Positions 11,001 through 21,902 of a stretch of 64,000 bases of DNA are shown piece by piece. The notes under the pieces are model-generated. The model was not told the DNA's origin, searched no databases, and worked only from the letters and a program-made list of their open reading frames with translations. Source of the stretch: Geosiphon pyriformis (taxonomy: Eukaryota; Glomeromycota; Glomeromycetes; Archaeosporales; Geosiphonaceae); the NCBI GenBank assembly GCA_016748015.1, contig JAAOMT010000061.1:1-64000 (forward strand), read 5' to 3'. Made by a program: the position numbers and the translations under genes. Numbering within the stretch: the stretch's first letter is position 1; each line of letters opens with the position of its first letter.

Positions 11001-12697
11001 ATCCAAGCTTTTTCTTAAGGTTCAAACACTAATTTACAGGATAAACACGAATTAAAAAGCACCAAAAGCATATCCAAAACCAGATTGTCACAGTGTTTTC
11101 ACAATTCATTCGAGATGCTAGACAGACCAGCTGCCTTCTCATTAAGCAGACTCAAAATTACACCAGACATTTCATTAAAACTAATAGGACACATTACATC
11201 AGAAAAAGCACCATTAAAAACATGCTCCAAAAGCTAATATTGGTGAGACCAATCATTAGAGATATTAGAAATTGCCTCATGCTTTCTGGTCCAACTCTCC
11301 ATGATCTTATCTACCTTTGACTTAACCAATTTGGGCTTCAAAACCAACTTATTATCTACAACCAGATAATCTAGCACCACTTTGTAAAAAGAATGTTTCA
11401 ACACACTCCTGATGATATAACCCTTGTTTAACTCAAAACTTTCTATTCTTTTACTGATAGCCAATTTAATATGAGCCTTCTTAGCACACCTGAATTCTAA
11501 TAACTTGGAAAAATGATAAGACTTTCTTGCTCTAGCCAGAACTGACCAAATAACATCAAAATTAAAATCTGATAGAAAAAAAGAGTTTACAATTAACATA
11601 CCAGCTACATCACATATGTTCTATGTATTCATCAATGATATAAATTCCCTATTAAAAACCAAATAAAAAGCCTTGATCAACTCAGACACTAAAATTTCCA
11701 ACTTGTGAAATCTAGAAGATCTTTTGGTAAAGACATTATTAAAACTCTTAAACCACTTTTTTTTGAATATTTTATTAGCCGAAAAAGTAATAATCTTGCA
11801 AATAACATTTCACATAGCATCCAAATCTGAAAGTCATCTGAATATAGTAAAGTCATCAGCAAACATCATGGTATTAGCCACTATAGCAATCTTAAAATCA
11901 TCTTATTTTATTTTATCAGCATTTTTAATATCAAACTTCCAGCAGTCTTTATTTGCCTGCTTGCATAAAAGATTCAAATGTTTGTCCAACAAACCCCTTA
12001 GTCTCACAGAAATAGAGACAGCCTGGTAATCAGTATCAAAATATTTTTCAACAAATAGCATGTCACAACTCACCAATGCATTAACCAAATTAAAAAAAAC
12101 AAGCACATAGTCAATTGTTTTTGCAACACCCCTAAAATTAACTCATGCTGGCACCTTTACAAATAAGCTTTCACCTAAGAAATTGACCAAACCTAAATCA
12201 AAACACTTCTTGAAACTGGCACATCTGTGGGAACTATCTTTATTAAAATCACTATTCAAGACAACAAAAGAGGATTTATTTACAGCCCTTGCAATTTGAG
12301 AGTTAATATTACCAACTTGGAAGAATTGAACTATGGAAGAAACACCAGTATAGAGTCCCAAAATTGAGACAGAAAGTTTATTTTTGAAAAATAACCTGAC
12401 AAAAAGAAGCCAATAAGACATCTCAAAAATTTTACACACATGACAAACCAGAGAAATGTTCATAATAATGACAACACCAAAATCCAAGTAACCAAAGTTT
12501 ACATCAGAAGTAAAAACACAGACACTATTAAACTTATTAGCAAGCCACTAATAGATTTTATCTTTTAACTTAATTTCAATAATAATTGAAATCAAATTAC
12601 CCATATTTTTATGCCAATAAACAATATCTTTCTGTTTCATAGAATTGTTTATACTCCTAACATTGTATATAGCAATTTTTTAAACCAAACTGTTTAT
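8015..12697 (-). pseudogene. L2 ORF2 (endonuclease, RT, RNase H), broken
   Basis: Polyprotein that nicks the target and primes reverse transcription. The APE-type endonuclease lies at about 12697-12000 (LNSDFNKD keeps the catalytic Asp; FDTDYQAV is the SDH-box equivalent). RT palm at 10822-10562 has VLQDMYKAYDSVGW. The YxDD box at about 10385-10400 reads AFVNNTIW, with both catalytic Asp changed to Asn. RNase H (about 9300-8950) is heavily decayed. The C-terminal motif near 8510-8560 reads CLFYDKVKVSDHAFFC, one Cys lost to Tyr. The start position at 12697 is ATA. At least three frame changes occur. Confidence 0.85.
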
Positions 12698-14651
12698 TGA
12701 AATGAAGAAAGAATTGACAAATCCAAACCAGAACACAAATGATCCAATCTTTCCAAAACTGAATTAACTAACACCTATAAAGCCACTATTTTTGACTTCA
12801 AGCCTCCCACTTTAGTGGTTAGAATCTTAGAACTACTAAAGCTGAAATCAATAACTGCATCAAAACCAACAGAGAAAGGAGGGGCAGATAATACCAACAC
12901 ACTATTCAAAACCATATCTGAATCTGAATTAAAAGCCAAAAAGACAGGAGCAACCAGAAGGAAAATGTAAGAGGTTGTAGTCAAAGGCACCAATTCTACA
13001 AAGCTCAACTTTTTTACAAAAACAGAAATCTGATCAATTAAAAGCTCTAAAGAGTGTTTCAAGACCACCAACTGATCAACCAAGCCAAAATTGATAAAAG
13101 GAACAAAGCCTGAAGAGAAAGATATCACACTCAGAGGAAAACCAACACCAGATAGAACCAATGAAATCACACAAAATGGAGAGCCACTAGCAATTTGAGC
13201 CCAAGTTTTACCCCCAAATAAAACAGAGTGCATAATAGGAGCCTGTTTTTTCTTATATATATTGGCCAAACAAATCTGATCTTGAAGATTCACCACATGT
13301 CTACCATAATTACCAGAATTTCCACCCATTGAACAATCAACAAAAATATGACCAAACTGTTTATATTGAACACAGCAGGCTAAAAAAAGCCCAGCCCAAT
13401 GCAAATTCACATCCTTATAAACTGAAATAGAACTAATAGCAGTCAATTTAGACATCTTATTAGCAAAACACACTATTGTACATTTATTATGCACATATAA
13501 ACTGGGATTATAACCAATAGAACAAGTCTTTCTACTATATGAATTCAGCAAATCAAACAAGTCATGAGCTGTGGTACCAATTGGGAGAGTATACAACAAA
13601 GTCTAATGTTGATTCCTTAATACTCATATTTGTTTGTTATTAATTACCTTTGCCATATGTATGAAGTCTTTTTCCATAAAAACAGATCATTTAAAAGCAA
13701 CCAAATTGGCAATATTTATCAACTCAAACTCTACCAAAGTCTTCTGTCAAAAACCAATCAATTGCATCCTAACTGAGATAATTTTGCCAAACTTGAAAAA
13801 AACAGATTTAACAGCCAATTTAAAAAAATCAACTGGGATTTTTTTGACAATTACTTTTTGGTTTGAACGGCTGTTTACTTTCTTTACATCATCATTAACC
13901 AAAATTTTTTCATTAACAGCCAAATTCCTTGCCTTATTCAAATTAAATTCTGAAGTAAAAGATGATCTAACAATTCCAGGAAATTTTGAAGGAGTTGAAG
14001 CTCCCCCAAAACCATCAATGTAATAAAAATTTTTTTTCAAATTCAATAATTTATCAATACTGAATTTGCCAGATATGGCAAAAAGTTCAACATTTAATAC
14101 AAATGATTTACATAACCCAAAATTTCTGATATTTTTTTTTGTGATTCAACTAATGGTGGTCCAAAAGATTCATTAAACTTAGATAGTAAGAGCATCAACA
14201 TATTATCATTGTCACTTTTCTTGTTAAAAGAAAGCACATTCGGCAGTTGCCCCAAAATGTATGTCTTCATATGTATTTTTTTCAAAGTAGTATTATTTAT
14301 TATATTGTTCATTTCAGAAGTGTTGAAGTCAATATAGCTTGTTTTTTCAACAACCATGTTTTTCATGTTCTTTATGTTTGATACTTTACTAATACTGCTT
14401 TTTTCATTCCTCATTTTACTGTCCCAAGATTTAACATACTTGTCACCATTATCACATAACAAGTCAACTAACAAAAATTTAGTTGACAAATCCACCATAT
14501 TATCAGAAACTACAGATGTTTTTGTTTTCTTATATAATGGACCATGAGAGTAGATACTCTCAACCCATGCTTTTTTTTAATTGCCAGACCAGATTCTCAA
14601 TCCAGTCAAAATAGAACCAAAAACACCAGCAGAAGAGTCTACTAAATCCAT
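12695..14651 (-). pseudogene. L2 ORF1 (third subtype), broken
   Basis: The first Met at 14651 begins MDLVDSSAGVFG, unlike the MxLKxA start of L3 and L7, so L2 represents a separate ORF1 subtype. A stop and frame change fall in the poly-A run near 14572-14580. The central RRM-like part is at 14046-13747 (GGASTPSKFPGIVRSSF). The 12775-13599 frame holds LPIGTTAHDLFDLL and a damaged zinc knuckle, CVQYKQFGHIFVDC, where Tyr replaces the second Cys. A hydrophobic/serine-rich linker follows, then the KVGGLKSKI coiled segment typical of the family C-terminus. Confidence 0.8.
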
Positions 14652-14726
14652 AGCAACAAATAAGAATGTATCAAATAAAATGACTACAAAAACAAAAGGA
14701 AAGAAGGAAAAGAAAATGTGTTTTTC
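14652..14726 (-). other. L2 5' leader at the L2/L3 junction
   Basis: About 75 bp of pyrimidine-rich sense sequence (TTTTCCTTCTTTCC) before the ORF1 Met of L2. It directly follows the last codons of L3 ORF2. The exact joint is uncertain by about 10 bp. Confidence 0.5.
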
Positions 14727-17700
14727 TACAGCTATATGAACTAAGACAAGGTTATTTATATCTGAAAAAAATAAACAAGATTTGTAAAATCCAAAATGAA
14801 TGCCAAAAGCTTTAGTAATGCCAAGCAATTTGACTACACCAACAGAAAATCCCAATGCCAAACCAGAAACTGACACAAGAGCCAAACTATCTAATGAAAT
14901 CAATTCAGCCTTCTTCATATAGGCACAATGTTTAGCATAAACCACTCAGACATTATCCTTAAAGATGAAACCAAGAGAGCACACAAATTTAACAATTTTT
15001 AAACCAGCAACCTTGGGATTGTGAAAGATGGAAACAGCTTTGTAAACCAATTATCAAAAACAAAACTCTTATAAAGAGCTATAGATACAAAGAAATCAGA
15101 AACACAAAATGACAACAGCTGCAGCACATTTAAAGAGGAGTAAGAGAAACCAAAAAGAGTCTTCTAAGAAGCCACGTGGGAATCCAATATTTGATGTCTA
15201 GCAGAATTGTCAACCTCACAAAAAAACACATGATCCAACATTTCCACATTACCACAATACAAACACAATACACTTCTGAATGGCAACAGGCAGTCAATGA
15301 TACAAGACTTTTATAAAATAAGTGTGTGTACTAGCCAAAAGCCTGCTAGTAAAACTAGCAGCCATATGCAAATCAGGATGTTATACCAGTGATGAGTGAA
15401 ACCAATTGATCTCAGAAAGCAGACTATCTGTCAAAAACTTAGAACCAGAGCCAACCTTTCAGTGTGCACAACAAATAGAACAATAAATATTACATACAAA
15501 ATGTCTAAAATTGCCAGAAACAACATCATCATTAGCCACTATAAAGTGTTTATCCAAGTGAGGAGGAAGACATCAACCAGAGAGAGAAGTGGCACCAGCA
15601 ATCATGTCAGTATGCTTATTCCCTAAGATACCCAAGTGACTCTTTACTTTGTGCCAACTAACCCTCAAATTTTTACTATGAATAACATTAACTATATGCC
15701 AATGTTTAATCCAACACTGATTGCAAAAGTTAGGATACACCCAATCTAATTCTGACTTACAAGCATCCAAAGCAGATTAACTATTTGAAAACAAGCAAAC
15801 AGAGCTAAACAAGAGAACACACTTTAGAACCAATGCAATAGTCTGCAATTCTGCCATAGTAGAAGACATCAAACCCAATATACCAATGCCCAAACCCAAA
15901 TTAATGTTCTCAAAAAAAGTGGCAGCACTAGCTTTACAACCAACTGTGTTCAGATTTTTCAGAGACTCATCTGTATATACAAATAAACTACCAGAACCAA
16001 CCCAAGAGAAACAGTCATAAACAGATGCAAAATTACCAGAGTTAAGAATATTCAAAGAACCAACTCCACTCAAAACCAAAAAACGAGCAGAAAAAGAAGC
16101 CACACTATCAAAAAACATTGCAAAAATCTTGAACCACTCAAAAACAGAGCCATGGGGGTTTAGTTTCTTCTACTATCTAAAAGTACACCAATCAAAAACA
16201 GTATTATGACTATTATAAAGTTGATTCACAAAAGCTATGCTATACTGACAGAAAGAAAGGAGAAACTTGAGAAATCTTGACTTGCCCAGAATAGCAGACA
16301 TGGGAATCTCACCATGAAACCAAAAAGAACTGGCCAAAAAGCCACCCAGGGACAAATTGCAATTAAGAAGAATACAAATCATGCCTGCCAAAAAGTTATT
16401 AAAAGTACTGACATGAATACAAACAGGAGAACTCAATAAATAAACAGAGTACCAACACAGAACTTGCAAATTATAAGACCTGTAAGAAAACAAGCGACCC
16501 AAGACTCTATCAGAGTTCACAAAACTAATAAGAGAAGCAATCTTACTCTCAGACTGAACTTGGAAGAAAGATTTCAAATCATAAAAGGAAGGGTGGTGAA
16601 TTGTATCACTAAAAAAATTGAGTGGTAAACTGGATTTAAGCTTCAAGCTCTTACAAATCAGAGCATTCTGCCTGTTACACATATCAACAGAAACAAAGCT
16701 AAACTGTGTCTTATAGCCAACTATAAGATAGAAAACTGCCAATACCAAATACAAGAACTGCTTATTTAAAACAGTCTTCTTCAGGACTAAATTGGTGAAA
16801 AAACAAATGTTTGAATGTGTCTTAACCAAACTAGGCTTTAAAAGGCCCTCAGTTGAAAAAAAAATACCCAGATACCAATGAAATTCACCCTTTTTGGCAA
16901 TAAAGATCAGCAAGCCACTGATAAAGAGAGAAGAATTGCTAACCTTGCTATTGATGAGAATAGCCACCATCTTGTCATTATTGATTGAAATGTTATTGAT
17001 CTGAAAAAATTTACCAGCAACATTGAGAATATGTTGAGTAGCACTCTAACTGCTACTAATCCAAATTGTATCATCAATGAAAGTGCCAGCAGCAAAAAAG
17101 AAAGAAAGTCCAGCCTGAGTTTTAGCACAACCACTTCTAGAAATAAAATGAGAATTCAACTTGTACCCATATACACTCTCCTGCTGCTTGACTTCACACA
17201 ATAGAAGATCATAAAATATGTGCTACAGAAGGGGAAAAAATACCTTTCTTTGGTCCAGACTATCATGTACATAATAACCACCCATCAAACCAAAATTTGT
17301 CATAACTCAGTTGGTGCAATCCCTATAAATACTACCAAAAAATTGAATGAATTTGCTGCACATTTTAATCTTGACTAAACTCTTCTTAAGATACTTCCAG
17401 CCAACCAAATCATATGTTTTCTGCATGTTTTGCAAAACTAGCCATAGCTCTCAGTTCTTTTCCAAAACATCCTCAATAATCAAACCAATTACAAAAATAG
17501 GAAACTAAGTTGTTATACTCTTCAAAACCGAAAAATTGTCCCCATAAAGAACATTAAAAGTGCTGCATGTCAAAGAAATCCTGTCAGAGAAAATCTTGGA
17601 AAAAATCTTATGAGCCATTTTAATTAAAGCAATAGGATAGATATTTATCAGAATATCCTTCCATTTATATGGTTTGGGGATCATCAAGATCCAAGCTTTC

Positions 17701-19385
17701 TTTTAAGAGCCAGACACTAATTCACCAGACAAACAAAAATTCAAAAGTGCCAAAAGCATATCCAAGACTGTCTTATTACAATGCTTCCAAAGCTCATTCA
17801 ATATACCTGAGAGACCAGCAGCTTTGCCATTAAGCAGATTAGAAACCACCTCAAACAATTTATCAAATTCAATTGAACACATAACACCAAAAAAAGCTTT
17901 ATCAAAAACATACTCCAAAGGTTGATATTGATAACACCAGTTACCAGAGATATTATCTACCACTCTACACTTTTTAGTCCAATTCTTCATGATCACATCT
18001 ACCTTAGACTTAACCAAATTAGGTTCCAAAATCAATTCATTATCAACTACCAGATGATCAAGTACCACTTTGTGAAATAGATGCTTTAGCACACTCCTGA
18101 TTGTATGACTCTTATTCACTTTAAAGCTTTCCATCTTTTTATCAATAGCAGATCTGATGTTTGCCTCCTTAGCCCTTAGAGATTTAACAAGCTTGGCAGC
18201 ATAATAGGATCTTCTAACACCAAGAAAAGCAGAACAAATATAATTAAAGCCAGCACTAGAATCTATTATGTCCTGAATGATTAAAGCCTTAACATTGTCC
18301 AAAAAGATTCAACATCTCATAAGAAAATCAAACTTTACACCACTTTTTTCATGTAAGGTCTTAACAATCCTAGAAACCAAAAGCTCTAATTTGTGAAATC
18401 TTGAAAATTCTTTAGTAAAGACATCATCAAAACTCTTGAACTATTTCTTCTTGAACACTTTATTAGCCAAGATAACTATTATCTTGCAAATGATATCCCA
18501 CATTGCATCCAAATCTGAGAATCTTGCAGAGATGGCAAACTTATTTGAGAATATTGCTGTATTAACTGACATGACACTCTTAAAATTGTTCTATTTAGTC
18601 TTATTGGCACCCTTGAAATCAAACTTCTATTGATTCCTATTCACCTGCTTGTGAAAAAAGTTCAACTGCATATTCAAAAGTCTACCCAAACTTACAAACA
18701 TAGAAACAGATTGGTGATCTGTGTCAAAATGCTCATTGACTTCCGAAACATTGCAATACACTATTACATTAATCAAATTTGGGGAAACAAGCATATAATC
18801 AATCATTTTAATGACATCTCTAGAATTTGCTCAAGTAGACTTCTTTACAGTCAGACTGCCAACCAAGGAATTAATTAGCCCCAAATCAAGGCATCTTTTG
18901 AAGCTTGTACACTTATGAAAGCTGTTCTCATTAAAATCACTACCGAGAATAATGAAAAAAGATTCATTGACAGTCTTTGCAATAAGAGAGTTAATATTAC
19001 CAGTCTGAGAAAACTGAACTGCCAAAGAAGCACTAGTGTAAAGCCCCAAAATTGACACTGAAAGTTTATTTTTGAAAATCAACTTAATAGACAGAAGCTG
19101 ACAAGACACTTCCAAAACTCTGTACACATGTCTTGTTAAAGAAGAGTTCATGATGACCACAACATTAGCACCTAGATAACCAGATTCCAAATCAGAGATA
19201 AACACCTACACACCATTAAATTTGTTGACAATCCAAGGGCAAACTTTCTCTCTTAACTTCAATTCTATAAAAATAGAAACTAAATTGTCCTTGTCTTTGT
19301 GCCAATAGATGACATTGTCCTGTTTCACAGGATTGTTCAATCCTCTAACATTGCATATAGCAATTTTCCAAACCAAATTACTTAT
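14727..19385 (-). pseudogene. L3 ORF2 (endonuclease, RT, RNase H)
   Basis: All recognisable pieces (19424, 19205, 18302, 17687, 16970, 16118, 15770 and 14945 frames) are in one reading frame, so no net indel has occurred over about 4.6 kb. Endonuclease: CNVRGLNNPVKQ, IELKL, and GSDFNENSF with Asp kept. RT: GKAAGLSGILNELW, FSKIFSDRI, and the catalytic box GTFIDDTIW intact (about 17070). RNase H: VYTDESLKNL, AELQTIAL and HKVKSHLGI (16000-15600). Terminal motif: CLYCGNVEMLDHVFFC near 15215-15265. The start position reads ATA at 19385. Inactivated by several stops only. Confidence 0.88.
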
Positions 19386-21255
19386 TTGAAAGAAGAAAAC
19401 ATCTAAAAACCCAAGCCAGCACACAACTGATCTAACTTCATTAAAACTAAACTGATTGAAGCTTTAAAAGCCACCAATTTGGACTTCAAACAGCTCACTT
19501 TAGTTATCAAAATTCTTGAACTACTGAGGCCCAGATCTGGAACAACAGAAGAAGGTGCAAGCACTACTACAAAACTATTCAAAACCATATCCAAATTCAA
19601 ATCCAAGTTGATGTTTATTGGAACAACTGAACAATCAGAAGAAGGAGAGGGACCAAAGGCACCAATTCTATGCCACTGATCTTGCACATAATGCCAGAAA
19701 TCTGATCATTCAAGAGCTTTAAGGAACATTCCAAAAAAGCCAAATAAGCATTTAAAGATAAATCATTGGTCAGAACAAGAGGAGAACCACCACCCAAATC
19801 TGAGACACCAGAAGAAAAAGAACCAAAACCAAAACCAGAACCAGAATCAAACTGAAGACCACCAGAAGAAGATGCAAAAGAGACTACTTGAGCCCATGAC
19901 TTGCCACCAAAAGCAGCAGGGCAAGAAATAGAAACATTTTTCTTAACATATAACTTGGCTAACTGAAGACAACTCACATTAAAAGCATTCCTTTTAAAGT
20001 TTTTAGAAGAAACAAACACCAGAGTGTTAGAAGCATCACATTTTAAAGCTGAGTGTTCAAACTTCCCACATTTTTCACACCAAACCAAGTCCAACTTAGC
20101 CCAAGAAAGTCTTATGCCACCAAAAATTGGCTCAGTGTGAAATACAGATTCAAGTTTATTTTCAGATTCAAAACCAATGACAGCACAACAAGTTCAATTG
20201 CCAGTCTCCAGTAAACAATTAATTACATAAGTTTTCTCACCAGCCCTTTCCAAAAGAGTACCAAAATTATGCACAGTTATTCTCACTGGCAAAGTAAACA
20301 AAAGTGTCCTAAAGCAATCCCTAGACATCCAAGTATCCCAATTTTTTATAGTCATAGCTATACATACTGAGTCTTTCTTAATGAGGAATGATTATTTTAA
20401 TGCCAGTTGTTCTGCCTGCTCCAATTCAGTAAATTCTACCATAGTCTTTTATCATATTCCAATTAGCTAAATCTTGATCGACTTGATTTCCCTAAATACA
20501 GACACTGCAGCAACAATTATTTTCTTTGGCATGTCCATGAAAATTTCCTTAATTATTACAGCTCAATTTGAACAGATTCCTTGTTTTTTAAGATCGCTAT
20601 TTACAGTGATCTCTTTCTTTCTGGCCAATGATGTGGCCTTTTCTATGCTTTCCTCTAAGGTAAATGTGATCTGATGATCCTTTCAAACTTTGAGGGAGTA
20701 GTGGCCTCTCCAAAACCATTAATTGTTGAAAAAATTTTTCTGATGAGTTGAGTTTTTGCTGTTGCAAATTTCTCTTTCACAGCTAAAAGATTAATGTCCA
20801 AAGCAAAAGACTTCCTAACTAAGACTTCCATTTGAGTCTTGACAATTTTGTGGTCAACCCACTTTTTATCCAGAGAGATTGAAAGGCAAAGAGGAAGAAA
20901 AACTTCTTCATCATTATCCAAAGTTGGGAAAACTAAGTAGAAAACCAAAAACAGCATCAGTATTAATATGTTTTGCTTTAGGAGTGTTGGCAGCCAAATC
21001 CAGAAGAGATCTAACATTAATACCAGTCATATTAACATCTTTTTCATTACCAGACAGACTATTTACATCAAAAAACATATTGTCACTAAGCTCAGACTTG
21101 TTCAGAAAGATATTTTTTTCATCACCCAAGTGTTTGACATTTCTAAACACGACTTTTTTTTTCTGTAAAAAGGAGCCATCTGCAGGACCATGAAAAGCAC
21201 TCTTTGGTGCCTTTTTTTTAGACATATTGTCACTAGAAGCAGCTTTCAAGTCCAC
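19383..21255 (-). pseudogene. L3 ORF1 (RNA-binding, zinc knuckle)
   Basis: The start position reads GTG (sense GTGGACTTGAAAGC, 21255), where L7 has ATG at the matching place. Blocks in order: KKKAPKSAFHGPA, an RRM-like segment (20870-20480, FSTINGFGEATTPSKFE), a LTFLLCTL-type segment near 20300, then the zinc knuckle CEKCGKFEHSALKC (20085-20040; C-x2-C-x4-H-x4-C), a Ser/Gly-rich linker and a C-terminal coiled part (SCLKSKLVAFKASI). A frameshift lies near 20930, with others near 20400 and 19690. Confidence 0.85.
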
Positions 21256-21385
21256 AAAAAAGGAGTTATTAGAAAGAGAAATTGTAAGATATTAACAAGA
21301 AAAAATAAAAAACTTTTTTTTCAGAAAAGCACTTTTTGAGGATTTGTGGATATAAAAGAGAAAGAAGTTTTCTTTTTTTTAATTA

Positions 21386-21738
21386 TATTTGTGTTATTTT
21401 ATTATAATTAATAAAGTTTAATATTGTTTTTTATATTTAGTAATTTTTAGTAAAATTAATTCTATAATTTATTTTATTTTTTATTTTGTTAAATTATTAT
21501 ATTATAATATGTGTATTTTTTTTAATTGTTTTTAGATTAATCAAATTTTTATATAAAAAAAACCAAAGAAAAAGGAATAAAAAATTAATATTTTATTAAT
21601 TATTATAATTAAGTTATCTTAATTAAATCTTGAATTTTAATTTTAAAGTTAAATAATATCTTAAAAAATATTTTTTTGTAGTTAAAACTATATATATATA
21701 TATATATTTTTATTTATAAAATAGTTTTTAAAAATTTG

Positions 21739-21740
<2 letters not shown>
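21386..21740. other. AT-rich spacer
   Basis: About 350 bp of A/T-rich sequence between the 5' end of L3 and the microsatellite at the L4 3' end, including a short (TA)n run near 21690-21707. No gene or RNA is visible. Confidence 0.6.
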
Positions 21741-21772
<32 letters not shown>

Positions 21773-21776
21773 TTAT
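21741..21776. repeat. (TTA)n microsatellite at L4 3' end
   Basis: An uninterrupted TTA/ATT trinucleotide run of about 10 units immediately beyond the 3' tail of L4. On the L4 sense strand it reads (TAA)n. It may be the element's own tail, as in I-type LINEs, or part of the target. Confidence 0.85.
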
Positions 21777-21902
21777 TTTATTCATTTAATGAGTGAAGCC
21801 CAACCACTACCTAGTACATAGAACCAAACCAAGTGGCTCAAACTAAACGTGATTCACGCACTTTCTACATGTGGCTAGCCACTCGGGCCAGACAAGGCAA
21901 CA
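21777..21902 (-). other. L4 3' untranslated tail
   Basis: Sense GAGTGGCTAGCCACATGTAG and then GTGAATCACG are the conserved landmarks. They follow the ORF2 stop at 21903 by about 20 bp. The GTGGCTAGCCAC core is a perfect 12-bp palindrome here. The tail ends with TTCACTCATTAAATG and then the TAA run. Confidence 0.8.

Larger units (their letters stand above)
7880..14726 (-). mobile_element. LINE L2, near full length
   Basis: Minus-strand non-LTR element with 5' leader (14652-14726), ORF1, ORF2, a 3' untranslated tail with the family motif (sense ACTGGTCATATGTG and GATTCACACC near 7960-8000) and a poly(A)/AT tract at about 7880. Its 5' end joins the 3' end of L3 directly. No target-site duplication could be recognised. 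ORF1 belongs to a different subtype from those of L1, L3, L4 and L7. Stops and several frameshifts make it inactive. Confidence 0.88.
14727..21385 (-). mobile_element. LINE L3, 3' tail missing
   Basis: Minus-strand non-LTR element with a family 5' leader (21256-21385), ORF1 and ORF2. Its 3' end stops at or just after the ORF2 stop position (about 14727). The 3' untranslated tail present in L2, L4, L5 and L6 is absent. L2 begins there. The missing tail is not found on the other side of L2, so a simple insertion of L2 into L3 does not explain the joint. ORF1 subtype matches L1, L4 and L7. Confidence 0.88.
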
